A stretch of DNA of 8,114 bases from Nitrospirales bacterium (GTDB lineage: Bacteria > Nitrospirota > Thermodesulfovibrionia > Thermodesulfovibrionales > Dissulfurispiraceae). The stretch's first letter is position 1, and every line of letters starts with the position of its first letter. Below are positions 1-6,496 of the stretch, one piece after another. Under the pieces are notes generated by a model. It searched no databases, was not told the DNA's origin, and worked only from the letters and a program-made list of their open reading frames with translations. A program made the position numbers and the translations under genes. The DNA lies in contig JADLDZ010000003.1 of the NCBI GenBank assembly GCA_020846375.1, positions 1 through 8,114 of the forward strand, read 5' to 3'.

Positions 1-1
1 C

Positions 2-253
2 TCCCTTGCGGACGGCATATGCTCCCATAGTGAACAGGCCGACACAGAGATCAGGGAAATGGACGCAAAGGCACTGGAACTGCTTCGTATCCGCCCGGGC
101 GAAACACTCGCTTGGGAGGAGATCAGGGAGAGACTCCCCCGGATATTTCCCTTATGGTATAAGGAGTTCTGCATCGCGTGCGGCTGGAAACGGGCGTGCG
201 ACAGGAGTGTACAGTACCGCCTGATGAGTGCTCCCCTGCCACGCTCACCTTAA
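2..253 (+). CDS. C-terminal part of an unidentified protein (5' end outside window)
   Basis: The reading frame is open from the first full codon to a TAA at 251-253, giving 83 residues, so this is most likely the tail of a gene that begins upstream. An internal ATG at 59 has only a weak purine stretch in front of it and is probably not the true start. The segment is charged and amphipathic at first (EIREMDAKALELLRIRPGE), then aromatic and cysteine-containing, with FCIACGWKRACD near residues 56-67 (three Cys: C-x2-C and another five residues on). The spacing could suit a metal or Fe-S site, but the piece is too short to say. Codon third positions favour G/C, like the neighbours, which supports real coding. 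It converges on the HDOD gene with about 60 bases between the stops. I do not recognise the family; a chance open frame in GC-rich DNA remains possible. Confidence 0.45.
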   Translation, partial: SLADGICSHSEQADTEIREMDAKALELLRIRPGETLAWEEIRERLPRIFPLWYKEFCIACGWKRACDRSVQYRLMSAPLPRSP

Positions 254-271
254 GCGCGATAGGGGGTACTC

Positions 272-314
272 AGAAGGGATTACGGATCCTTGACTTCCCT
301 CTTCTCTCTTTTTT
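272..314 (+). terminator. Weak candidate intrinsic terminator between convergent genes
   Basis: An arm AGAAGGGA (272-279) can pair with TCCC..TTCT (296-305, two bases bulged). It is followed by a pyrimidine stretch ending in six T (309-314). The loop is long and the stem imperfect, so the hairpin is marginal. The position just after the stop of the upstream partial gene is right. The T run overlaps the last codon of the minus-strand gene. No matching terminator for the minus-strand gene is evident. Confidence 0.3.
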
Positions 315-1875
315 AATATCCCTGTTTCTGTCGTATCGCTACCACTGTCTGATCGCGGATGATCTTCAGATAGTTGAAATGGCTGCCCGCGATCTTCCCG
401 AATCCCTCCCGGTCCCCTTCAATGTAGAAGAGGCCGATCGGCTTGTTGCCGATCGTAATAGGCAGGAGGATGACGAAAATACGGGGAGAAACCCGTGTGC
501 GGTACCATTCCGGTAGCAATTTTTTCATCTCCGGGTCGTCGATATTCTTCACAACCAGATCTTTCTGTTTCAGGATGGACATGCCGAACAGGTCGTTCGA
601 TTCCCCGTAATTGACACTGAACCACTGCCTGATCTCCTCGATCCCGCTGCCGAAACCGAATCGCACATGCATTTCGGAGGCCTTCGTATCCTTGATGAAA
701 AACAGCACGCGGGACATGCCCGACAACTGCATGCCGCGGTACATGGTCTCCAGTGCTATCCTGATGACGTCGTTCAGGGAGCAACTGCTGAGGATGGAAT
801 TGTTGATATCCTGGATTCCCTTGGTGAAGATGCTCTCCGGCGTATTCTCCTGCTCCACTGCGAGGAGGGCGTCGATGGTCCTCAGAGACTCGGCAAGCGC
901 ATCAAATGGAGAGGCATCCGGGTCCGCCGCCCCACAGGCCGCCTCCTCCCCGGTCTCCTTGAGGAGCTGTCTGCTGAAGGGAATGCTCCCGAGATCGATA
1001 GTGAACAGGGAGGAATATTCCACCAGGTCCTGCAGAGAGGAGGCGATAATGCCGGACAGCTTTCCGTGCAGGTCTCCGTAATGGTCCTTGAACGAGGCCG
1101 CAAGCTTTCCGAGCTCTTCCTCCCGCTCCGCTTGTCCCGCGGAGGCGGCGAGAATGCCCGTGATCTCGTTGGAAAAGGTAGCGATACTGTTCAGCCTGTC
1201 CAGCTCACCCGGGTTCCCGGAGATTTCCCTTCCCCGCATCCGGTGCATACTCTGTACGATCCGGGAGGGGAAGTTCCACCCCTTTGCAATGGTCATTCCG
1301 AACTCCTCGTACGGCGCCCCCAGAACGGAGAACGCTGCCAGTTCCTCCGACACCTCCCTTTCTCTGCTGAAGGCTTTTGCCTCATGGATCTTCTCGGGCC
1401 ACGCAAAGGCGACCAGCATCCTGCCGAAGGTATGGAAAAGGGAGCAGAGGAATGCCTCCTCCCTGTCGGCGAAGCCGGTATCCCCGGCTATCTTCTGCGC
1501 CAGTATCCCGCTGTAGAAGGACTTCACGAGCGTCTCGACAAGCTCTTCATCCGGTCCGTTCTTCTGCACCTGGTCGAAGAGCATGAGGGTAAGGGCGAGA
1601 TTTTTTATGCTCTCGAACCCGAGAAGAATGATCGCCCTGGATATGGTGGTAACCTCTCCGAATTGCGAAAAGCTCACGCTGTTCACCAGCTTGAGCACTT
1701 TTGAAGTGAGTGCGTGGTCTTTCAGGACGAGATTGGCGAATTCGGAAACGGAGGTGTCCTCCGACTCCCTGAACCTGCTGATCAGACTGACCGTAGTGGC
1801 CATGGCGGGGAGGTCGCTGTGCCGGAGGAGCCGGTTCAGTACCGCGTCCTTGGCGCCCTGTCTGTTCTGCCGCAT
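313..1875 (-). CDS. HDOD domain protein with C-terminal GAF domain
   Basis: A 520-residue cytoplasmic protein with no signal peptide or membrane segment. Residues about 16-215 form an HDOD domain, a relative of HD phosphohydrolases that has lost most metal ligands. Typical stretches are LPAMATTVSLISRF, the LVLKDHALTSKVLKLVNS block (50-67), SRAIILLGFESIKNLALTL (79-97), and LFHTFGRM (146-153) where HD enzymes would carry the HD motif. Residues about 220-345 are a mostly helical linker. Residues about 350-515 look like a GAF sensor domain, ending in the strands IFVILLPITIGNKPIGLFYIEGD (466-488). HDOD proteins generally act as non-catalytic scaffolds in signalling, motility or stress control; the ligand and partner here are unknown. 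The ATG at 1875 is preceded on its strand by GAGGTG at a spacing of about five bases, which supports this start. It is transcribed away from mutS and appears monocistronic within the window. Domain calls are firm; the biological role is not. Confidence 0.9.
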   Translation of the reverse strand: MRQNRQGAKDAVLNRLLRHSDLPAMATTVSLISRFRESEDTSVSEFANLVLKDHALTSKVLKLVNSVSFSQFGEVTTISRAIILLGFESIKNLALTLMLFDQVQKNGPDEELVETLVKSFYSGILAQKIAGDTGFADREEAFLCSLFHTFGRMLVAFAWPEKIHEAKAFSREREVSEELAAFSVLGAPYEEFGMTIAKGWNFPSRIVQSMHRMRGREISGNPGELDRLNSIATFSNEITGILAASAGQAEREEELGKLAASFKDHYGDLHGKLSGIIASSLQDLVEYSSLFTIDLGSIPFSRQLLKETGEEAACGAADPDASPFDALAESLRTIDALLAVEQENTPESIFTKGIQDINNSILSSCSLNDVIRIALETMYRGMQLSGMSRVLFFIKDTKASEMHVRFGFGSGIEEIRQWFSVNYGESNDLFGMSILKQKDLVVKNIDDPEMKKLLPEWYRTRVSPRIFVILLPITIGNKPIGLFYIEGDREGFGKIAGSHFNYLKIIRDQTVVAIRQKQGY

Positions 1876-1908
1876 TGTAGCACCTCATTCCCCCGTAAAA
1901 TTGCCGCT

Positions 1909-1917
1909 ATTGTACCA
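1909..1917 (-). promoter_or_regulatory. Extended -10 promoter for the HDOD-GAF gene
   Basis: Read on the minus strand, 1917 to 1909 is TGGTACAAT, a TGn extended -10 with a TACAAT hexamer (five of six match TATAAT). No good -35 hexamer lies 16-18 bases further upstream, which fits the extended -10 class. Transcription would start near 1902, giving a leader of about 26 bases that contains the Shine-Dalgarno GAGGTG before the ATG at 1875. Confidence 0.5.
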
Positions 1918-1921
1918 GAAA

Positions 1922-1982
1922 CCCCGGAGTCTTTGCCGGGGAGCCCCCGGCGGGCGTACCGGCACTCTGCCGGAGTGCTCCC
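1922..1982. repeat. GC-rich inverted repeats between divergent promoters
   Basis: Two perfect six-base inverted repeats sit side by side: CCCCGG (1922-1927) with CCGGGG (1936-1941), and GCACTC (1962-1967) with GAGTGC (1973-1978). A longer-range pairing, GGGAGC (1939-1944) with GCTCCC (1977-1982), could form instead. The block lies upstream of both predicted transcription starts, so it would act as DNA (operator-like sites) rather than as a leader RNA structure. GC-rich intergenic DNA yields such repeats by chance fairly often. Confidence 0.35.
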
Positions 1983-2012
1983 GAAGGGCGGAAGCGCTAT
2001 TTCTCAGGGAAT

Positions 2013-2042
2013 TTCAAATCTTTCGGCGGTCTGTAGTATAAT
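2013..2042 (+). promoter_or_regulatory. Candidate sigma-70-type promoter for mutS-coaE-ribF
   Basis: A perfect -10 hexamer TATAAT lies at 2037-2042. A weak -35, TTCAAA (2013-2018), lies upstream with an 18-base spacer. The predicted start near 2049 would leave a leader of about 110 bases before the GTG of mutS. In such GC-rich DNA a perfect -10 in the right position is notable; the -35 is less certain. Confidence 0.55.
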
Positions 2043-2160
2043 CTAGTGAACAGCTGCCGGCCACACCCGGTACTGCGTAATGCGGGGAAGGAGCACCCAT
2101 CATCTCTCCCATTGCCGCGCCCTGTTGCGCACATCCTGAGATAAGAGAGAGGTCAGAAAC

Positions 2161-4728
2161 GTGTCGGAACCAACGCCCCTGATGAAGCAGTACTTCAGCA
2201 TCAAAGAGAAGTACCACGACACCATCGTGCTTTTCAGGCTGGGCGATTTTTACGAAATGTTCGGCGAGGATGCCAGAGTCGCGTCCCGCACGCTCCAGAT
2301 CGCCCTTACCACCAGGGACAAGGGAAAGGACGATCCCACCCCCATGTGCGGGGTCCCCTATTTTTCCGTCGACGCGTATGTTTCAAAGCTCATCAAGGCG
2401 GGCTACAAAGTCGCCCTCTGCGAGCAGGTGGAGGACCCGAAGCTGGCGAAGGGCATCGTCCAGAGGGAGGTGGTGCGGGTGATCACCCCCGGAACCCATG
2501 TACCGGACCAGCCCAAGGAGAATTCCTATATCATGAGCATTTTCCCCCGGCAGAACCGGTGCGGCATCACGGTCGCCGACCTCTCCACCGGGGAGTTCAC
2601 CCTCTACGAGACGGACAAACCGGTGGAGGATGAAATAGGAAGGTACGAGCCGCGGGAGATCCTCTGCCCGGCGAGCATGAGGGATGATCTCCATTATCGG
2701 GAAGTCCTCAAGGGCCTCTTCGTTTCCCCGTACGACGACTGGCATTTCGACCATATGGAGGCCTATAAGACCCTGCTCCGCTATTTCAGGGTCTCTTCCC
2801 TCGACGGGTACGGGTGCGGCGGCATGGACGCGGCGGTTGCAGCGGCCGGCGCGCTCATCTCCTACCTGGAGGAAACACAAAAGGTGCTGACTTTCAAGAA
2901 GATTTCGGTTCTCAATCCCGCCGCCTGCATGTTTCTCGACGCGGTAACCAAGAGGAACCTCGAACTGCTCCATAACCTCAGGGACGGCTCGGCGGAGGGC
3001 TCCCTCCTCTGGGTGCTCGATGAAACCCTCACTCCCATGGGAGGGCGCTTTCTTCGCAGCGCACTCACCAAGCCCCTTATCGCCGTGGAGGAAATCCGGA
3101 AAAGACAGGAGGCGGTCGGCGCCATCGTCGAGGATTATGAACTGATGGAGGAGCTGAGGACCTCCCTGCGGAAAATCCAGGATATGGACAGGCTCACTGC
3201 CCGGGTCATCGCGAAGACGGCCGGACCGCGTGATTGTATCGCACTGAAGGGCTCCCTCGACTCCCTGCCCTCCATCAGGAAATGCCTTGTCTCTTCCACG
3301 GACCCGTACATCAGGGAAATCGGGAAAGGGATCTCCGAATTCACGGAACTCGGGGATCTCATCGCCTTCGGCATCGCGGAGAACCCTCCGGCAAACCCGC
3401 GTGATGGCGGGCTCATCCGCAAGGGGTATGACAAGGAGGTCGACGAGCTCAGGGAAATTTCGACCAGCGGCAAGGACTTCATCGCCCGCCTCGAGGCCGA
3501 GGAGAGACAGAGGACCGGCATCTCCTCCCTGAAAGTGGGATTCAACAAGGTATTCGGCTACTATATCGAGATCACCAGGACAAACCTCCACCTCGTGCCC
3601 CCCGATTACCTCAGGAAACAGACCCTCGCAAACGGGGAGAGGTTCATTACCCCCGATCTGAAGGAGTACGAGACGAAAGTTCTCGGAGCGGAAGACAGGC
3701 TCCGGGACCTCGAATACGAGCTGTTCCAGGGGATCCTCGAAAAGATGGTCAAATTCGCTCCTCCGCTCCTGAACACCTCGTCACAGATCGCGGTGATCGA
3801 TTTCCTCCTCTCTCTCTCCACGGTCGCCAAACGGTATGATTATGTCCGTCCGGTTGCCACCGATGATGGCGCCATCGAGATCCGGGACGGCAGGCATCCC
3901 GTGGTGGAGAGGCTCATCACCACGCACGCCGTCGCCTCCATGGACGAGAGGTTCATTCCCAACAGCGCCCACCTGGATTGCGGGGACAACAGGCTGCTGA
4001 TAATCACCGGCCCCAATATGGCGGGAAAATCCACGTACATGAGACAGGTCGCCCTGATCGTACTGATGGCGCAGATCGGCTCCTTTGTCCCGGCAGCCGC
4101 CGCGACTATCGGGATCGTGGACCGGATCTTCACCCGGATCGGCGCATCGGATTTCATCACCCGGGGGCACAGCACGTTCATGGTGGAAATGATCGAGACC
4201 GCCACCATCCTGAACAATGCGACACACAGGGGGTTGATCCTGCTCGATGAGGTGGGCCGGGGGACGAGCACCTTCGACGGGATCAGCATCGCGTGGGCGG
4301 TCGCCGAGTTCCTTGCGAATACGGTGCGGGCCCGCACCCTCTTTGCCACCCACTACAATGAGCTGACGGACCTCGCCGTCTCCCTTGAGGGGGTCAGGAA
4401 CTATAACGTAGTGGTGAAAGAGTGGGGAGACGAGGTCATCTTTCTGAGGAAGATCGAAAGGGGCCCCGCGGACAAGAGCTACGGCATCCAGGTCGCGCGC
4501 CTGGCCGGCCTCCCTGACCCGGTCATCGAGCGGGCGAAAGTCGTCCTGGACAAGCTCGAAAGGAAAGAGGCCAAGGCCCTGTCCCCCCGCATCGCACAGA
4601 TGGACCTCTTCTCCGGCATCGACCCCCTTGCCGCAGACCTGCTGAGCATCGATATGGAATCCCTGACCCCGCAGAAGGCGCTGAAAAGGATTGTCGAACT
4701 GCGGACAAAAGCGGAAGGCCGCTCCTGA
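2161..4728 (+). CDS. mutS: DNA mismatch repair protein MutS
   Basis: MutS recognises base mismatches and small loops and starts methyl- or nick-directed repair with MutL. The 855-residue length is normal for the family. The mismatch-reading F-x-E motif is at F30-Y-E32. The lever and clamp region includes FNKVFGYYIE (461-470). The ABC-type ATPase has Walker A GPNMAGKS (617-624), Walker B LILLDE (692-697) and the signature-like GRGTSTFDG run right after it (699-707). Near the C terminus QMDLF (813-817) fits the consensus for binding the sliding clamp, followed by a small C-terminal helical part with PQKALKRI. The start is GTG, with AGAGG about eight bases upstream; the protein from there aligns with the family N terminus (PLMKQYFSIKEKYHDTIVLFRLGDFYEMF). 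All key motifs are intact, so it should be active. It is the first gene of a cluster with coaE and ribF; no mutL is in view. Confidence 0.98.
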   Translation: MSEPTPLMKQYFSIKEKYHDTIVLFRLGDFYEMFGEDARVASRTLQIALTTRDKGKDDPTPMCGVPYFSVDAYVSKLIKAGYKVALCEQVEDPKLAKGIVQREVVRVITPGTHVPDQPKENSYIMSIFPRQNRCGITVADLSTGEFTLYETDKPVEDEIGRYEPREILCPASMRDDLHYREVLKGLFVSPYDDWHFDHMEAYKTLLRYFRVSSLDGYGCGGMDAAVAAAGALISYLEETQKVLTFKKISVLNPAACMFLDAVTKRNLELLHNLRDGSAEGSLLWVLDETLTPMGGRFLRSALTKPLIAVEEIRKRQEAVGAIVEDYELMEELRTSLRKIQDMDRLTARVIAKTAGPRDCIALKGSLDSLPSIRKCLVSSTDPYIREIGKGISEFTELGDLIAFGIAENPPANPRDGGLIRKGYDKEVDELREISTSGKDFIARLEAEERQRTGISSLKVGFNKVFGYYIEITRTNLHLVPPDYLRKQTLANGERFITPDLKEYETKVLGAEDRLRDLEYELFQGILEKMVKFAPPLLNTSSQIAVIDFLLSLSTVAKRYDYVRPVATDDGAIEIRDGRHPVVERLITTHAVASMDERFIPNSAHLDCGDNRLLIITGPNMAGKSTYMRQVALIVLMAQIGSFVPAAAATIGIVDRIFTRIGASDFITRGHSTFMVEMIETATILNNATHRGLILLDEVGRGTSTFDGISIAWAVAEFLANTVRARTLFATHYNELTDLAVSLEGVRNYNVVVKEWGDEVIFLRKIERGPADKSYGIQVARLAGLPDPVIERAKVVLDKLERKEAKALSPRIAQMDLFSGIDPLAADLLSIDMESLTPQKALKRIVELRTKAEGRS

Positions 4729-4732
4729 TGGA

Positions 4733-4744
4733 GAGGGGAGGAGG
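4733..4744 (+). promoter_or_regulatory. Strong Shine-Dalgarno that decides the coaE start
   Basis: The purine run GAGGGGAGGAGG ends one base before the ATG at 4746. It contains GGAGG at a four-base spacing and GAGGGG at a seven-base spacing. It also lies inside the reading frame of the alternative ATG at 4728 (it would encode Arg-Gly-Gly-Gly), which argues that 4728 is not the true start. Confidence 0.6.
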
Positions 4745-4745
4745 A

Positions 4746-5387
4746 ATGCTGATTGTCGGCCTCACAGGGAATTTCGGGATGGGGAAGAGCACGGTGGCGC
4801 GCATGTTCCGGGAGCTGGGAGCTGCGACCATCGACACGGACGACATCGTGCGGGAGCTCTTCTCCGACCCCGTCGTGCTCTTCGAGATAAAGAAGGCCTT
4901 CGGCGAGGAGATTGCGGCGGGAGGAGTCCTCGACAAGGGGGCGCTCGCCACCCTCGTGTTCGAGCATCCTCCGCTCAGGATCAGCCTCGAAAATATCCTG
5001 CATCCCCGTGTTTTCGCCAGGATCGGGGAGGAAGTCGGGTCTCTGGCTGCCGGCGGCGCACGCATGGTGATCGTGGAGGCGCCGGTGCTCTTCGAACGCG
5101 GATACCAAAACAGGTTCGACAGGATAGTAACGGTGTTCACATCCGAAGAGACCGCCGTACAGCGCCTCACCGGAAAGGGGATATCGGTGGAGGAGGCGCG
5201 GAAGAGGCTGCAGAGCCAGTTTCCCATCGACATGAAACGGGAGAAGTCCGATTACACGATCGATAACAGCCGCACCCCGGACGATACCCGCAGGCAGGTG
5301 GAGTATGTCTACCGGGAATTGTCGGGCCAGGGCGGGGGGACAACGAGGAGAGGCGGAGTGCCGGGAAGAGACAATGGAGATCATTGA
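4746..5387 (+). CDS. coaE: Dephospho-CoA kinase
   Basis: CoaE phosphorylates the 3'-hydroxyl of the ribose in dephospho-CoA with ATP, the last step of coenzyme A synthesis, in the cytoplasm. From the ATG at 4746 the protein has 213 residues, close to the usual 200. The P-loop is GNFGMGKST (8-16), where most relatives have GGIGSGKST. Further family marks are IDTDDIVREL, the ILHPRVF block, VEAPVLFE, and the closing SQFPIDMKREKSDYTIDNS. The start at 4746 is chosen because GGAGGAGG lies just before it (4737-4744) and because the family begins a few residues before the P-loop. An in-frame ATG at 4728, overlapping the mutS stop codon as TGATG, would add six residues (MERGGG) and has a poorer ribosome site. 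The Gly/Arg-rich last 20 residues or so are not conserved-looking, and the end overlaps ribF by 14 bases. Confidence 0.93.
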   Translation: MLIVGLTGNFGMGKSTVARMFRELGAATIDTDDIVRELFSDPVVLFEIKKAFGEEIAAGGVLDKGALATLVFEHPPLRISLENILHPRVFARIGEEVGSLAAGGARMVIVEAPVLFERGYQNRFDRIVTVFTSEETAVQRLTGKGISVEEARKRLQSQFPIDMKREKSDYTIDNSRTPDDTRRQVEYVYRELSGQGGGTTRRGGVPGRDNGDH

Positions 5388-6369
5388 ACGGCTCCCCTCG
5401 AAGCTGCACTACCCGAATCCCGTAGTCACCATCGGGAATTTCGACGGGGTCCACCGGGGGCATCAGAAAGTATTCCGGCGAGTGGTGGAAAAGGCAGCGG
5501 AGATCAACGGCACCCCCATCGCCGTCACCTTCACTCCGCACCCGGTAAGAGTCCTTGCCCCGGAGAGGGGACTGAAGATGATCACTACCCCGGAAGAGAA
5601 GCGGGAGCTGATCGCCCGGTTGGGGATCAAAGTCCTCATCTGCATCACGTTCGACAAGAGCTTTTCACACCTGACCCCAGACGATTTCATCAGGGAGCTC
5701 CTCGTGGAGAAGATCGGAGCGCACTGGGTGATCGTGGGCCACAGCTACTCTTTCGGCAAGGGGAAGAAGGGGACCACCGCCATGCTCCGGGCCAGGGGGA
5801 AAAAGTACGGGTTCAGGGTGAGTGTCGTGCGCTACGCACAGTTGTACGGGGAGAAAGTGAGCAGCAGCAGGGTGAGAAGCACCCTCTTGCGGGGCCGTGT
5901 GTGCGAGGCGGCATGCATGCTGGGAAGGGCATACCATATCGAAGGGACCGTGGTAAAGGGCGCAGGCAGAGGAGGCCCACTGCTCCATACTCCCACCGCA
6001 AACCTGAGCACCGCCCACGAACTTATCCCGAAAGAGGGAGTCTATGCGGTGCGGGTATCCCTGAAGGGACGCACGCACCGCTCCGCCTCTGTCTCCTCCC
6101 CGCCTCCTCCGCCCGGCGGCGAGGTCTTCGACGGCGTCGCCAGTATCGGGAAGAACCCGACATTCCCCGAGGGAGTGATGAGCTACGAGGTGCACCTTTT
6201 CGATTTCAACAGGGACATCGTAGGGAAGTCCCTGCGTGTCCACTTCATCGACAGAATACGCGACGAGAAGAAGTTTTCCGGTATTCCGGAGCTCCAGGAG
6301 CATATCGGGCGGGACATCGCGGCGGCCAGGGCCATCCTGGACCGGAAAAAGGTGCCGCTTTTTCGGTAA
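5374..6369 (+). CDS. ribF: Bifunctional riboflavin kinase / FAD synthetase
   Basis: RibF phosphorylates riboflavin to FMN and then adenylylates FMN to FAD. The 331-residue protein has the adenylyltransferase half first: GNFDGVHRGH (21-30) carries the HxGH-type nucleotide motif, and SSSRVRSTLLRG (163-174) is the matching ISSTxIR-like motif. The kinase half starts near residue 188 with IEGTVVKGAGRGG and PTAN (207-210), has IGKNPTF, the likely catalytic Glu in YEVHLFDF (E272), and the LRVHFIDRIRDEKKF block near the end. Two things are unusual. The conserved GFPTAN is LHTPTAN here, with one extra residue in the glycine-rich loop. A proline-rich insert (about 234-249, including five consecutive Pro) separates two core strands and accounts for much of the extra length over the usual 305-315 residues. 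The ATG at 5374 is preferred to the in-frame ATG at 5305, which lies 23 codons earlier inside coaE; GGGAAGAG precedes 5374. Confidence 0.95.
   Translation: MEIIERLPSKLHYPNPVVTIGNFDGVHRGHQKVFRRVVEKAAEINGTPIAVTFTPHPVRVLAPERGLKMITTPEEKRELIARLGIKVLICITFDKSFSHLTPDDFIRELLVEKIGAHWVIVGHSYSFGKGKKGTTAMLRARGKKYGFRVSVVRYAQLYGEKVSSSRVRSTLLRGRVCEAACMLGRAYHIEGTVVKGAGRGGPLLHTPTANLSTAHELIPKEGVYAVRVSLKGRTHRSASVSSPPPPPGGEVFDGVASIGKNPTFPEGVMSYEVHLFDFNRDIVGKSLRVHFIDRIRDEKKFSGIPELQEHIGRDIAAARAILDRKKVPLFR
6341..6367 (+). repeat. Inverted repeat at the very end of ribF
   Basis: ACCGGAAAAAG (6341-6351) pairs with CTTTTTCGGT (6358-6367): ten base pairs with one bulged G and a six-base loop GTGCCG. It covers the last codons up to the stop. 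The stem is AU-rich and no separate T tract follows, so it is a poor terminator by itself. It could protect the 3' end of the transcript, or be chance given Lys and Phe codons. Confidence 0.3.
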
Positions 6370-6384
6370 CATACGATTCACCCT

Positions 6385-6416
6385 GCGGGAGGCACGGACG
6401 CCCTTGCTTTCATTTT
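6385..6416 (+). terminator. Candidate intrinsic terminator after ribF
   Basis: GCGGG-A-GGC (6385-6393, the A bulged) pairs with GCCCTTGC (6400-6407) across the six-base loop ACGGAC. This gives eight pairs, two of them G-U. The T-rich tail TTTCATTTT (6408-6416) follows directly. Placement 15 bases after the ribF stop and before a new promoter makes it a sensible end for the mutS-coaE-ribF transcript. The G-U pairs, the bulge and the interrupted T run make it only moderately strong. Confidence 0.45.
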
Positions 6417-6447
6417 AGGAGGTTATGAGCTTTGTGTCGATTTCCGG

Positions 6448-6477
6448 TTGACTTCGTGTTCCAGGTTTTTTTATTCT
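6448..6477 (+). promoter_or_regulatory. Promoter for the DUF47-pit pair
   Basis: TTGACT (6448-6453, five of six to consensus) and TATTCT (6472-6477, four of six) are separated by 18 bases within an AT-rich patch. Transcription would begin near 6484, leaving only about 13 bases before the ATG at 6497. I see no clear Pho-box-like direct repeat upstream, so phosphate control of this promoter is not shown. Confidence 0.55.
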
Positions 6478-6496
6478 ATCGGACAGCTGACCCATT

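Noticed and set aside
667..1704. A 345-codon plus-strand open frame opposite the HDOD-GAF gene
   Set aside because: It is a shadow of the minus-strand gene. The minus-strand product has recognisable HDOD and GAF domains and a good ribosome site; this one has none.
2080..2139. Small upstream frame (19 codons from ATG 2080) in the mutS leader
   Set aside because: There is no ribosome site in front of it and no regulatory codon run (such as repeated identical amino acids) that would suggest a leader peptide.
2383..3591. A 402-codon minus-strand open frame inside mutS
   Set aside because: It lies wholly opposite a certain mutS with all motifs intact. Long antisense frames are expected in GC-rich genes with G/C third positions, and the translation resembles no known domain.
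5305..5373. Upstream ATG giving RibF a 23-residue N-terminal extension
   Set aside because: The extra residues lie inside coaE, look like frame-shifted coaE sequence and are absent from the RibF family start; the ATG at 5374 has a purine-rich site before it.
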